DNA of 64,000 bases, taken from positions 14,654 through 78,653 of the forward strand of contig JAHEKX010000007.1 in assembly GCA_024644535.1 (NCBI GenBank), read 5' to 3'. This stretch comes from Gammaproteobacteria bacterium. GTDB taxonomy: Bacteria > Pseudomonadota > Gammaproteobacteria > Pseudomonadales > Halieaceae. The notes under the pieces were generated by a model that ran no database searches, was not told where the DNA came from, and worked only from the letters and a program-made list of their open reading frames with translations. Position numbers and translations under genes: made by a program. The stretch's first letter is position 1; the number at the start of each line of letters is the position of its first letter. Of this stretch, positions 18,162 to 27,508 are shown one piece after another.

Positions 18162-18190
18162 CTTGCATTTTGGCGTAAGGCCCCCATCTA
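18162..18190 (+). promoter_or_regulatory. Sigma-32 (heat-shock) promoter of lon
   Basis: CTTGCA (18162-18167), a 14-nt spacer and CCCCATCTA (18182-18190) match the RpoH consensus CTTGAAA-N11-16-CCCCATNT with one clear mismatch. It lies about 35 nt before the lon ATG. lon is a classical RpoH target, so sequence and context agree. Confidence 0.72.
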
Positions 18191-18222
18191 TTGGGGTATA
18201 ACAAAACCTTTGGAGCGATACG

Positions 18223-20634
18223 ATGTCTGTGTCTGACACTTTAACCCTACCTTTGTTGCCTTTGCGCGATGTCGTGATCTATCCACACATGGTGCTTCCA
18301 CTGTTTGTAGGGCGGGAAAAGTCTATTCAAGCGCTAGAGCATGCGATGAACAACGGCAAGCAGGTGCTGTTGGTTGCTCAGCGTGACTCAAATAATGATG
18401 ATCCAGAGCAGAAAGACCTGTTTTCAGTGGGAACAGTTGCCACGATACTGCAACTACTTAAACTGCCCGATGGGACGATTAAAGTACTTGTCGAAGGCGA
18501 TTTTCGCGCTGCATTGTCGAATGTGACTGAAACCGAGGGCTACACTCTAGCGAATTGCCGCGAGATTACCTGCGAGGAGCCTGACGATGCCGAGGCGCAG
18601 GGCTTAAATAAATCCACCTCGGAATTATTCGAAAAGTACGTAAACACCAGCAAGAAGGTACCATCCGAAGTGCTTTCATCACTTGTTGGTATCGATGAGC
18701 CTGGTCGTTTAATAGACACCATTGCGGCACATCTGGTCATTCCAATTGAAGAAAAGCAAGCGCTGCTAGAGCTGGCTTCCGTTAGCCAGCGCGCCGATCA
18801 TCTAATGGGCTTGATGGATGCTGAACTTGACCTGTTTCAGGTGGAAAAACGCATCCGCGGGCGCGTCAAAAAGCAAATGGAGAAATCGCAGCGCGAGTAC
18901 TACCTGAACGAGCAAATGAAGGCGATCCAGAAAGAGTTGGGCGATTTAGATGATGCGCCTAACGAAATGGAAGAGATTCAGAAAAAAATCAAAGAAGCTC
19001 GTATGCCCGAAGAAGCGCAAGTCAAAGTTGACGCCGAGCTCTCAAAGTTAAAAATGATGTCCCCAATGTCGGCCGAGGCATCGGTGGTTCGAGGCTATAT
19101 CGACTGGATGGTCAGCGTGCCTTGGTCAAAGCGGAGTAAGGTAAAGCATGATCTGAAACGCGCGCAAGCAGTACTCGACTCTGATCATTACGGACTTGAG
19201 GAAGTGAAAGACCGCATACTGGAATACCTTGCCGTTCAAAAACGTGTGCGCAAAGTAAAAGGACCAGTGCTTTGCTTAGTTGGACCTCCGGGGGTCGGCA
19301 AGACTTCTCTAGGCGAATCTGTAGCGCGCGCCACAAATCGAAAATTCGTGCGCATGGCTCTGGGGGGCGTTCGAGACGAAGCAGAAATTCGTGGTCATCG
19401 CCGCACCTACATTGGCTCGATGCCGGGTAAGCTCTTGCAAAAAATGGCTAAGGCAGGCGTTAAAAACCCACTGTTTTTACTGGACGAGATCGATAAAATG
19501 GGTATGGATCATCGAGGAGATCCTGCGTCAGCCATGCTAGAGGTGCTAGACCCCGAGCAGAATCACGCCTTTAATGATCATTATTTAGAAGTCGACTACG
19601 ATTTGTCCGATGTCATGTTTGTTTGTACGTCCAATAGCATGAACATTCCGGGCCCTCTGCTTGATCGTATGGAGGTCATTCGTATTCCCGGCTATACCGA
19701 AGACGAGAAGCTTAATATTGCGCAACGATATTTAATTCCAAAGCAATTAAAAGTTAATGGTCTGAAAGACGGTGAGGTTGAGATCTCAGAGAGTGCTGTG
19801 TTGGGCATGGTTCGCTACTATACGCGCGAGGCGGGTGTTCGAGCACTTGAACGAGAGATTGCTAAACTTGCGCGCAAGATTGTTAAGTCGCACGCTCTAG
19901 GTCTGCACGACGGTGTACAACAGGTATCCGAGGAAGATTTGGAGACACTGCTGGGGGTTCGTAAGTACAACTACGGCGTGGCTGATGAACAAAATAAAAT
20001 CGGGCAGGTTACGGGGCTCGCGTGGACCTCGGTGGGTGGCGAATTACTTACGATTGAAGCTATGGCGGTAGCTGGTAAAGGTCGTCACGTGAGAACAGGG
20101 TCTTTGGGTGATGTCATGCAAGAGTCAATTGCGGCAGCCACAACCGTAGTTCGTAGCCGTGCACAAGGTTTGGGTATTCCAGCAACATATTACGACAAGC
20201 ACGACTTGCATATTCACGTGCCCGAAGGCGCGACTCCAAAAGACGGCCCAAGCGCGGGTATAGCGATGTGTACGGCTTTGGTATCAGTAGCAACTGGCAT
20301 TCCTGTTCGTGCTGATGTGGCGATGACCGGCGAGATTACTCTGCGAGGCGAAGTGTTACCAATTGGTGGGCTGAAAGAAAAGTTGCTGGCGGCTCGTCGA
20401 GGAGGGATCAAGACCGTAATCATTCCTGCAGAAAACGAACGAAATCTTCTTGAAGTGCCTGATAACATTAAAGAAAGTTTGAGTATCCATTGTGTGAAAT
20501 GGGTAGATGAAGTCCTTGATTTGGCTTTGGAGCGGCGACCAGAGCCGTTGACCGATGAGGCCTTCTTAGATTCTGTTGCACAGCAAGTGCAAGATGAAAA
20601 AGTGTCAAATGAAGATAGAATTAAGCCTCATTAG
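18223..20634 (+). CDS. lon: ATP-dependent protease Lon
   Basis: Hexameric AAA+ serine protease for damaged and regulatory proteins. The N-terminal substrate domain covers about residues 8-200, a coiled-coil linker (KKQMEKSQREYYLNEQMKAI) follows, then Walker A GPPGVGKTS, Walker B LFLLDEIDKM and the C-terminal protease domain with the catalytic Ser in KDGPSAGIAM and Lys in GGLKEKLLAA. The 803-aa length is normal. A sigma-32-like promoter precedes it. Confidence 0.98.
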   Translation: MSVSDTLTLPLLPLRDVVIYPHMVLPLFVGREKSIQALEHAMNNGKQVLLVAQRDSNNDDPEQKDLFSVGTVATILQLLKLPDGTIKVLVEGDFRAALSNVTETEGYTLANCREITCEEPDDAEAQGLNKSTSELFEKYVNTSKKVPSEVLSSLVGIDEPGRLIDTIAAHLVIPIEEKQALLELASVSQRADHLMGLMDAELDLFQVEKRIRGRVKKQMEKSQREYYLNEQMKAIQKELGDLDDAPNEMEEIQKKIKEARMPEEAQVKVDAELSKLKMMSPMSAEASVVRGYIDWMVSVPWSKRSKVKHDLKRAQAVLDSDHYGLEEVKDRILEYLAVQKRVRKVKGPVLCLVGPPGVGKTSLGESVARATNRKFVRMALGGVRDEAEIRGHRRTYIGSMPGKLLQKMAKAGVKNPLFLLDEIDKMGMDHRGDPASAMLEVLDPEQNHAFNDHYLEVDYDLSDVMFVCTSNSMNIPGPLLDRMEVIRIPGYTEDEKLNIAQRYLIPKQLKVNGLKDGEVEISESAVLGMVRYYTREAGVRALEREIAKLARKIVKSHALGLHDGVQQVSEEDLETLLGVRKYNYGVADEQNKIGQVTGLAWTSVGGELLTIEAMAVAGKGRHVRTGSLGDVMQESIAAATTVVRSRAQGLGIPATYYDKHDLHIHVPEGATPKDGPSAGIAMCTALVSVATGIPVRADVAMTGEITLRGEVLPIGGLKEKLLAARRGGIKTVIIPAENERNLLEVPDNIKESLSIHCVKWVDEVLDLALERRPEPLTDEAFLDSVAQQVQDEKVSNEDRIKPH

Positions 20635-20644
20635 CAGATCTTTG

Positions 20645-20672
20645 TTGACCCTGCTAAATAAGCTGGTATAAA
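20645..20672 (+). promoter_or_regulatory. Sigma-70 promoter of hupB
   Basis: TTGACC (20645-20650), a 16-nt spacer and TATAAA (20667-20672) with an extended TGG element lie directly after the lon stop. They give a leader of about 170 nt before hupB. Strong nucleoid-protein promoters in this position are normal in gammaproteobacteria. Confidence 0.72.
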
Positions 20673-20849
20673 GTCAGTATGTGTTTGACACAAGCAGGAA
20701 AGCCGCGTCTTTGCTGCGTTTTAAGAGTTTAGCAAGTGTTTTTTTGTACTTGGCTGTATGCCAGTTGACTGACGGAGATGCATAAGCTAGCGTTATTACG
20801 GCGACTCATTTTGGGGCCGTTATTTGAAGCAATCCATAAGGGGAACAGC

Positions 20850-21125
20850 GTGAATAAAAGTGAATTAATCGATGCTATCGCAGCATCAGCAGACATCTCT
20901 AAAGCATCAGCCGGTCGTGCGCTAGACGCAGTTGTCGATTCGGTTACTGGTGCCTTGAAGAAGGGTGACTCAGTTTCTTTGGTGGGTTTTGGAACCTTCC
21001 AAGTCAAGCCTCGTGCAGCTCGCACTGGCCGTAACCCACAAACCGGAGCGGAAATCCAGATCGCAGCAGCTAACGTACCAAGCTTTAAAGCAGGTAAAGC
21101 TTTAAAAGACGCTGTAAATAGCTAG
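20850..21125 (+). CDS. hupB: DNA-binding protein HU-beta
   Basis: A 91-residue histone-like nucleoid protein that bends DNA as a dimer. Seen: the start [31 protein letters not shown] for the beta arms, and the C-terminal [12 protein letters not shown]. The start is GTG at 20850, after the SD AAGGGGA (20838-20844). An in-frame ATG at 20778 would add 24 non-conserved residues. It has its own promoter and terminator. Confidence 0.96.
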   Translation: MNKSELIDAIAASADISKASAGRALDAVVDSVTGALKKGDSVSLVGFGTFQVKPRAARTGRNPQTGAEIQIAAANVPSFKAGKALKDAVNS

Positions 21126-21200
21126 TAACACCCCCCACAAGCTTGGTATCCTACGCCCCTTTAGCGCAGCGTGCTCCAAGCTTGTAATTTCCAAGATAAG

Positions 21201-21228
21201 AGCGCACTCATAGGTGCGCTTTTTTTTT
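21201..21228 (+). terminator. Intrinsic terminator after hupB
   Basis: AGCGCAC and GTGCGCT form a 7-bp stem with a 6-nt loop, followed by nine Ts. It isolates hupB from ppiD. Upstream, the repeats CAAGCTTGG (21138) and CCAAGCTTG (21176) could form a second, longer hairpin in the hupB 3' UTR. Confidence 0.88.
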
Positions 21229-21248
21229 GCTAATCGGATCAAAATGTC

Positions 21249-23123
21249 ATGCTTCAAGATATCAGAAATAGTACGCAAGGCCCTGTTTTTAAGGTAATTG
21301 TGGGTTTGATCGTTCTGTCTTTTGCACTGTTCGGAGTGGAGTCTATATTACTCGGTGGTAGTGACGATTCTGTTGCTGTCGTTAACGGCGATAAAATACG
21401 TTCAGTAGAAGTCCAGCAGGCCGCGAACCGCCAAAAGCAGCAGATCGCTGCCATGTTGGGTGAGAATTTTGACCCTAGCGTTATTGATGACGCGCAGCTA
21501 TCGGCTCGCGCTCTCGATGGCCTAGTAGGCAATAAGCTTCAACAGCAATGGGCGGAGTCTTTGGGCTTGACGGCATCTGATGCACAACTGGGCGCTCAGG
21601 TTGCCGAAATACCAGCCTTTCAGATCGACGGAAAATTCTCGGCTGAGCTTTACAAGCAATCCTTGGCGGCAGCGGGATTCACACCATTAACATTCCGCGA
21701 GGCCCTTCGAGTGGATGAGATCGTCAAGCAGCTCAACGGAGGCTTGTTGGCCTCCGAGTTCATGACATCGACAGAGTCTCAGGCCTTAGCGCAAGTAAAC
21801 GGCGAAATGCGCAGTGTTCGTTATGCCACAGTCGTACGAGATCGTTTTCAGGATTCCCTTGAAATCACGCAAGACCAGGTTCAGGCTTACTATGACTTGA
21901 ATTCGAGCCAGTTTGTCTCCGAGGAAGCCGTAGTACTTGATTACATTACGTTGCGCGCTGCTGATTTTGTTGAGCCCGTGGCAGAGGCTGATTTACGAGC
22001 GGCCTACGAACAGGAAATTTCGAGCTACGCCTACCAAGATGAGGCTCGCGTATCACATATTCTATTGATACAAGGCGATGACGAGAGTGCTGAATTCTAT
22101 GCGCAGCGTGTGCAACTAGCACAGGCAGCGTTGCGCGATGGTGAGGATTTTAGTGTTGTAGCGGAGCGCTTGTCAGATGATATAGGCTCAAGCAGCAATG
22201 GTGGTGATCTTGGATATACCGCAGGCGACGTATTTCCAGCAGAAATGGAAGCTGCGATTGAAAATTTAACCGCCAACGAAGTGTCTGACCCAGTCGTTAC
22301 CGAGGCGGGTACTCACTTGATTACCGTTACCGATCGTCGGTCGTCAGCGCCTCCGAGTTTTGCCGAAATGCGCCTAGAGCTCGAGGCCACTTTAGGTCAA
22401 GCAGATGCTCAGCGTAGACTGGTGTCACAGGTAGAGAGCTTGAAAGATTTAGCCTACACCGCGGCCGACCTGCAAGAGCCAGCGCAAACCCTAGGTCTAG
22501 AGGTTCTTCGATCTGCGCCCATAACTCGTCGCGGTGGTAACGGAGTGCTGGGTGATGATCGTGTGATTACGGCGGCGTTTTCCGATTTGGTCATCCAGGA
22601 AGGCTGGAGCGAAGTGATCGAAATTTCTGAGAACGAATTTGTGGCGTTAAAGCTTGTTAAACACGAACCGTCTGCGCCGCAATCATTAGACCAAGTAAGC
22701 GATAGAATCGTAACTGTGCTTACCGCCCAGGCTGAACAGGATGCATTGCAAGTATTTGGTAATGAGCTGTTAGAAGAATTGGCAGCGGGGCGCACGGTTG
22801 AAGAGCTGGCACAGGAGCACAGCCTTGACTGGCAGGTTGCGCTGCAGGCTCGACGCGCCAGTGGAGACATTCCGCGTGAGTGGCAGGCGGATATTTTTGC
22901 TGAGCCGTCCAGCGATTTGCCCCGGCGCAATTTTGTGGTAGCCGGCAGTGGCGACGCGCTGTTGTACGAAGTATTTGCGGTCCAAGTTGGTGACCAGAAA
23001 ACCCTGCCTGAGAACTTATTTTCCGCCATGAAGGGTCGTCAATTGCGTGGTCTTCAGACTTCCTTGCAGCGAGGTGCTTCAGAGACGCTTCGTAATAATG
23101 CCGACATCGAAATTTATCAGTAG
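21249..23123 (+). CDS. ppiD: Periplasmic folding chaperone PpiD (SurA_N/PpiC domains)
   Basis: Inner-membrane-anchored periplasmic chaperone that works at the Sec exit. One N-terminal membrane helix (about residues 13-35) is followed by a SurA-like N region and a parvulin PpiC domain at about 265-365 (VSHILLIQGD, GGDLGYTAGDVFPAEM, TEAGTHLITV). The 624-aa length matches E. coli PpiD (623). It follows hupB, as in most gammaproteobacteria. Confidence 0.95.
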   Translation: MLQDIRNSTQGPVFKVIVGLIVLSFALFGVESILLGGSDDSVAVVNGDKIRSVEVQQAANRQKQQIAAMLGENFDPSVIDDAQLSARALDGLVGNKLQQQWAESLGLTASDAQLGAQVAEIPAFQIDGKFSAELYKQSLAAAGFTPLTFREALRVDEIVKQLNGGLLASEFMTSTESQALAQVNGEMRSVRYATVVRDRFQDSLEITQDQVQAYYDLNSSQFVSEEAVVLDYITLRAADFVEPVAEADLRAAYEQEISSYAYQDEARVSHILLIQGDDESAEFYAQRVQLAQAALRDGEDFSVVAERLSDDIGSSSNGGDLGYTAGDVFPAEMEAAIENLTANEVSDPVVTEAGTHLITVTDRRSSAPPSFAEMRLELEATLGQADAQRRLVSQVESLKDLAYTAADLQEPAQTLGLEVLRSAPITRRGGNGVLGDDRVITAAFSDLVIQEGWSEVIEISENEFVALKLVKHEPSAPQSLDQVSDRIVTVLTAQAEQDALQVFGNELLEELAAGRTVEELAQEHSLDWQVALQARRASGDIPREWQADIFAEPSSDLPRRNFVVAGSGDALLYEVFAVQVGDQKTLPENLFSAMKGRQLRGLQTSLQRGASETLRNNADIEIYQ

Positions 23124-23140
23124 AACGAGGATCCGGCTGT

Positions 23141-24325
23141 ATGCCTTTTAAATTGTTAACCCTAAACGCTATTTCTGTTAAGGGCTTAGACCGCCTGCCA
23201 CGTGACAGCTACGAAATCGCTAGTGAATTTAGTGCACCCGACGCGATTTTGCTGCGCAGTCACAAACTTCAACCCGCTGAAATCGCAGATTCCGTGCTGG
23301 CAATTGGGCGCGCGGGGGCGGGTACCAACAACATCCCCACTGACTATTGCTCGTCAAAAGGTATTCCCGTATTTAACTCGCCGGGTGCGAACGCTAATGC
23401 CGTTAAAGAGCTTGTAGCTGCAGGATTGTTACTGGGCTCACGGGGTATTGTAGAAGGCGTGCAGTGGGTCAATACGCTGACTGACCACAATGACAAGGCA
23501 GCGCTTAATACTTTATTGGAATCACAGAAGAAGCAGTTTAAAGGATCTGAGATACAAGGCCGCACCCTAGGGGTGGTTGGTCTGGGCGCCATTGGCTCTT
23601 TGGTTGCTGATATGGCTTTGCAGCTAGGTATGAAGGTTATTGGCTACGATCCCGCGTTGTCGGTTGAAGCTGCATGGCGTTTGAGTAGTCAAGTTCAGCG
23701 GGCCGAGAACCTTTCGAGCCTGTTTGCACGTGCCGACTTTATTACTTTGCATTTGCCTGTCTTGGATTCTACTCGTGATTTAGTGAATGCCGAGCTACTG
23801 GGTGCGGTTAAGCCTGGCACCAAATTGCTTAATTTCGCACGTCAAGAGATCGTGCACGAGGAGTCTCTAGTGGCAGCATTAGAGAGTGGAAATTTAGCAG
23901 CCTACATTGCAGATTTCCCGACCCCCGCGCTTATTGGCCGAGACGACGTTATTTTAATGCCGCATATTGGGGCGTCGACTGATGAGGCGGAAGACAACTG
24001 CGCAATTATGGCGGCTGAGCAGCTTAAAGACTTCTTGGAAAATGGCAATATCAAAAATTCTGTCAACTTTCCAAGCTTGAGCCTTGAACGCACTGCAGGC
24101 TGCCGTATTTCAGTCACTAACAATAACGTGCCGAAAATCTTAGGTAGCGTTCTATCAGTTTTGGCCGATGCTGACATCAATGTCGCCGATATGCTTAACA
24201 AGAGCCGAGGCGAGCTGGCTTATAATTTGATTGACGTCGAAACATGCCCCGACGAGGGGACGCTCGCTCGTATCCAGTCAATTGAGGGTGTGGTTAACGT
24301 TAGGTTGATTGGACCTCCACACTAG
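23141..24325 (+). CDS. serA: D-3-phosphoglycerate dehydrogenase (ACT-domain type)
   Basis: NAD-dependent oxidation of 3-phosphoglycerate, the first step of serine synthesis. The Rossmann motif GVVGLGAIG is at 144-152, catalytic Arg234 in NFARQE, His275 in PHIGAST, and a C-terminal ACT domain (about 320-394) for allosteric control. The 394-aa length fits the short ACT-type class. Where E. coli SerA has the catalytic Glu in FPTEP, this protein has DFPTPAL. It therefore belongs to a divergent subgroup in which another acid must serve, and a related 2-hydroxyacid dehydrogenase role cannot be fully excluded. DUF1285 follows after 2 nt. Confidence 0.88.
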   Translation: MPFKLLTLNAISVKGLDRLPRDSYEIASEFSAPDAILLRSHKLQPAEIADSVLAIGRAGAGTNNIPTDYCSSKGIPVFNSPGANANAVKELVAAGLLLGSRGIVEGVQWVNTLTDHNDKAALNTLLESQKKQFKGSEIQGRTLGVVGLGAIGSLVADMALQLGMKVIGYDPALSVEAAWRLSSQVQRAENLSSLFARADFITLHLPVLDSTRDLVNAELLGAVKPGTKLLNFARQEIVHEESLVAALESGNLAAYIADFPTPALIGRDDVILMPHIGASTDEAEDNCAIMAAEQLKDFLENGNIKNSVNFPSLSLERTAGCRISVTNNNVPKILGSVLSVLADADINVADMLNKSRGELAYNLIDVETCPDEGTLARIQSIEGVVNVRLIGPPH

Positions 24326-24327
24326 CA

Positions 24328-24849
24328 ATGAGCGACTTTTATCAGCGAATCGAAGGGCAGGTAGGTGAAAAGACTCTACCTCCCTTGGATCGTTGGTCTC
24401 CAGACCTGTGCGGCGACATCGATATATGCATTGATGCGCAAGGCAGGTGGTTCCACGAGGGTAGTCGTATTGAACGTTCGGCCTTGGTCGCCTTGTTCGG
24501 ACGCATCCTCAGGCGAGAAGCAGATGGCTATCACTACTTGCTTACACCTCATGAAAAGTGGCGTATTCAAGTCGGGCAACATCCGCTTCGAATCGTTGCG
24601 GTCGAGCAGGTTTTAGATGGAAGTTTGCAACGTATTCTAGTAAGTGCCAATAACGATCTTCGCTATGAGATATCGTCTAAGTACCCGGTTTTTCTGTGCG
24701 CTAATTCTGAAGGTGCTTTCGTGCAGCTGGACCACGGTGTAACGGCCAAGTTTAATCGACCAGCGTGGTATCGGTTATGCGAATGGGTGCAGAGCGATGC
24801 CGACGGGATGTACCTTAGCAGCGCGGGAGAAAAGCTCCGCCTGAATTAA
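24328..24849 (+). CDS. DUF1285 domain protein
   Basis: A conserved proteobacterial family of unknown function, 173 aa. The family pattern is visible: PPLDRWSPDLCGDIDI, GRWFHEGSRIERSALVALFG, ILRREADGYHYLLTPHEKW. There is no signal peptide and no membrane helix, so it is cytoplasmic. It is almost fused to serA (2-nt gap) and should be cotranscribed with it. The last codons also encode the stem of a terminator for the opposing ETF-QO gene. Confidence 0.85.
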   Translation: MSDFYQRIEGQVGEKTLPPLDRWSPDLCGDIDICIDAQGRWFHEGSRIERSALVALFGRILRREADGYHYLLTPHEKWRIQVGQHPLRIVAVEQVLDGSLQRILVSANNDLRYEISSKYPVFLCANSEGAFVQLDHGVTAKFNRPAWYRLCEWVQSDADGMYLSSAGEKLRLN

Positions 24850-24858
24850 CAGGCGGAG
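24828..24858 (-). terminator. Terminator of ETF-QO gene, inside the DUF1285 3' end
   Basis: On the minus strand CTCCGCCTG and CAGGCGGAG form a perfect 9-bp stem with a TTAATT loop, followed by CTTTTCT. It starts 9 nt after the ETF-QO stop. One arm and the T-run are read from DUF1285 codons, and its TAA stop is in the loop. No T-run follows on the plus strand. Confidence 0.55.
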
Positions 24859-24867
24859 GCAGTGTCG

Positions 24868-26517
24868 TTACATGTTCGGGTAGTTTGGCCCGCCAAAGCC
24901 TTCAGGGGTAACCCACGTAATGTTTTGTGCGGGATCTTTGATGTCGCACGTTTTGCAGTGAACGCAGTTTTGCGAGTTGATTTGGAAGCGCTTGCCATCT
25001 GAGTCTTCAACGATTTCGTAGACCCCTGCAGGACAGTATCGCTGAGCCGGCTCGTCGTACATTGGTAGGTTTTGCGCCAATGGAATTGCCCCGTCTTTTA
25101 GTCGCAAATGGCAGGGCTGGTCTTCTTCGTGGTTGGTGTTGGATAGAAATACCGAGCTCAAGCGATCAAAACTTAAGGCATTGTCAGGCTTTGGATACGC
25201 GATTTTCTTGCACTGAGCCGCTGGTTTTAAGGTCGCATGATCCGGCGTGGTGTCGTGAACCGTGAAGGGTAGCTTTCCGCCAAATATAGTTTGATCAATC
25301 CAAACAAAAGCGGCTCCGACCAAACTACCAAATTTGTGCATAAACCCACTAAAGTTACGGGTGGTATAAAGCTCTTGGTGTAGCCACGAATTTTTTATGG
25401 CATTTTCGAAAGTGACCAAATCACGCGCGGGCGCCTCGGACTGAAGCGCCGCAACAATGGTCTCTGCTGCCAGCATGCCGCTCTTCATGGCGGTATGGTT
25501 GCCTTTTATCTTGACCGAGTTCAAGGTGCCGGCGTCACAGCCGATGATTAAGCCACCAGGAAAGTGCATTTTGGGTAAACTGTTTAAACCGCCTTTGGCA
25601 ATCGCGCGAGCACCATATGCTATTCGAGTTCCGCCCTGAAGATATTTTACCGTTTCTGGATGGTGTTTCCAGCGTTGAAATTCTTCGTATGGGCTAACGT
25701 GTGGGTTGCTATAACTCAAGTCGGTAATTAAACCGATGTACACCTGGTTGTTGTCGGCGTGGTATAAGAAGGCGCCACCGCTAGACCCGCTCTCGGACAA
25801 AGGCCAGCCAATACCGTGAATGACTTTGCCTTCTTGGTGCTGTTCCGCAGGAATCTCCCAAATTTCTTTTATGCCGATGCCGTAGTGCTGCGGATCTTTA
25901 CCTTCGTCGAGGTTAAATCGTTCAATAAGCTGCTTACCTAAGTGACCTCGGCAGCCTTCAGCGAATAAAGTGTACTTGGCGTGCAGTTCCATACTGGGCA
26001 CATAGCTATCTTTCTGTTCGCCTTCTGCAGAAAGCCCCATTTCGCCTGTGGCAATACCTTTTACACTACCGTCCTCGTGGAAAAGGATTTCTGCAGCGGT
26101 GAACCCGGGGTAAATCTCTACTCCCAGTCCCTCGGCTTGCTCTGCCAGCCAGCGACAGACGTTACCCATAGAGACAATGTAGTTGCCATCGTTGTGAGTG
26201 GGCTTGGGAATGGCAAAGCCAGGTAATTTAAAAGCGGATTGTTGGCTCGTATAAAAGAAAAAGGTGTCTTCGGTGACCTTGCTGGTAACTGGGGCCCCCA
26301 TAGACTGCCAGTCGGGAAATAACTCGTCGAGGGCACGTGGTTCTAGTACGGCGCCGGACAGGATATGAGCGCCAACCTCCGAGCCTTTTTCTACTACGCA
26401 AACAGTGATTTCCTGCTCGGATTCTTGGGCCAACTGCATAATGCGGCAAGCTGCGCTCAAACCACTGGGGCCGGCACCAACAATGACGACATCAAACTCC
26501 ATAGATTCGCGTTCCAT
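24868..26517 (-). CDS. Electron-transfer flavoprotein-ubiquinone oxidoreductase
   Basis: Membrane-associated FAD/4Fe-4S enzyme that passes electrons from reduced ETF to ubiquinone during fatty-acid and amino-acid oxidation. The FAD motif VVIVGAGPSGLSAAC is near the N-terminus, a ubiquinone-binding/monotopic region lies in the middle, and the C-terminal cluster cysteines are in RYCPAGVYE and NCVHCKTCDI. The 549-aa length is normal. The ATG at 26517 has the SD AGAGGA. It is divergent from etfBA, its electron donor. Confidence 0.95.
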   Translation of the reverse strand: MERESMEFDVVIVGAGPSGLSAACRIMQLAQESEQEITVCVVEKGSEVGAHILSGAVLEPRALDELFPDWQSMGAPVTSKVTEDTFFFYTSQQSAFKLPGFAIPKPTHNDGNYIVSMGNVCRWLAEQAEGLGVEIYPGFTAAEILFHEDGSVKGIATGEMGLSAEGEQKDSYVPSMELHAKYTLFAEGCRGHLGKQLIERFNLDEGKDPQHYGIGIKEIWEIPAEQHQEGKVIHGIGWPLSESGSSGGAFLYHADNNQVYIGLITDLSYSNPHVSPYEEFQRWKHHPETVKYLQGGTRIAYGARAIAKGGLNSLPKMHFPGGLIIGCDAGTLNSVKIKGNHTAMKSGMLAAETIVAALQSEAPARDLVTFENAIKNSWLHQELYTTRNFSGFMHKFGSLVGAAFVWIDQTIFGGKLPFTVHDTTPDHATLKPAAQCKKIAYPKPDNALSFDRLSSVFLSNTNHEEDQPCHLRLKDGAIPLAQNLPMYDEPAQRYCPAGVYEIVEDSDGKRFQINSQNCVHCKTCDIKDPAQNITWVTPEGFGGPNYPNM

Positions 26518-26755
26518 ATCCTGTCCTCTTACGCTTGGGTGTTGCGAGTGTTTTTTTTGTGTAAATGCATTAACATACTGAAAGTTCGATTATAGCGACT
26601 TCAAGGTTGATGTACATCGTCTATTTAGTTGCATTTTACGACACATAGGGCACCAAGTGGTTGACCTTTGGGGCCCTTAGCGGCATTCTAGCCGCCCGAT
26701 ACGCCGCCAGGGCCATGCCTTGGCATTCAATGAACGAGCAAATACTGGAGAATCC

Positions 26756-27508
26756 ATGAAGGTTCTTGTCGCGGTTAAACGCGTTGTAGACTACAACGTT
26801 AAAGTGCGCGCCAAAGCAGACGGTTCAGATGTTGATTTGAACAACGTTAAAATGGCGATAAATCCATTCTGTGAAATTGCGGTAGAGGAAGCCGTTCGCT
26901 TAAAAGAAGCGGGCGTAGCGACCGAGGTCGTCGCAGTTTCTGTAGGTCCTAAAGCATGTCAAGAGCAGTTGCGTACAGCGCTGGCTCTAGGTGCAGACCG
27001 TGCCGTTCAAGTAGAAGTTGACGGCATGGTAGAGCCTTTGGTCGTAGCCAAGTTGTTGAAAGGCGTCGTTGAAAAAGAATCGCCACAGCTGGTTATTCTG
27101 GGCAAGCAGTCGATCGACGGTGACAACAACCAGACAGGCCAGATGTTGGGTGCGTTAACTAACATGGCGCAAGGCACTTTTGCATCCGAAGTTAAGGTAG
27201 ACGGCGACAGCGTTACTGTGACTCGCGAAATCGACGGCGGTTTGCAAACTGTAAAACTAGCATTACCCGCCATCGTGACCACCGATTTGCGTTTGAACGA
27301 ACCACGCTACGCGTCTTTGCCCAACATTATGAAAGCGAAGAAAAAGCCTTTAGACGTTTTTACTGCTGCCGATCTAGGTGTTGCGGTTAGTACACACGTG
27401 ACACAAGTTAAAGTTGAGCCACCAGCCGAACGTCAGGCGGGTGTTAAAGTAGAAGACGTTGCAACCCTTGTTGATAAGCTGAAAAACGAAGCGAAGGTGA
27501 TAGCATGA
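26756..27508 (+). CDS. etfB: Electron transfer flavoprotein beta subunit
   Basis: The beta subunit binds AMP and docks to acyl-CoA dehydrogenases. Seen: the start [32 protein letters not shown], and the recognition-loop region [16 protein letters not shown]. The ATG at 26756 follows the SD CTGGAG, giving 250 aa; the frame extends upstream without conservation. It overlaps etfA by 4 nt (ATGA). Confidence 0.96.
   Translation: MKVLVAVKRVVDYNVKVRAKADGSDVDLNNVKMAINPFCEIAVEEAVRLKEAGVATEVVAVSVGPKACQEQLRTALALGADRAVQVEVDGMVEPLVVAKLLKGVVEKESPQLVILGKQSIDGDNNQTGQMLGALTNMAQGTFASEVKVDGDSVTVTREIDGGLQTVKLALPAIVTTDLRLNEPRYASLPNIMKAKKKPLDVFTAADLGVAVSTHVTQVKVEPPAERQAGVKVEDVATLVDKLKNEAKVIA

Noticed and set aside
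20778-20849. ATG-started longer HU
   Set aside because: The extra 24 residues are not found in HU proteins; GTG 20850 has a good SD and the exact HU N-terminus.
22454-23029. 191-codon open frame antisense to ppiD
   Set aside because: Ser/Thr/Ala-rich antisense shadow, with the real gene strongly supported on the other strand.
26609-26618. Palindrome GATGTACATC between ETF-QO and etfB as operator
   Set aside because: Only 10 bp, single copy, and no known regulator consensus matched; could be chance.
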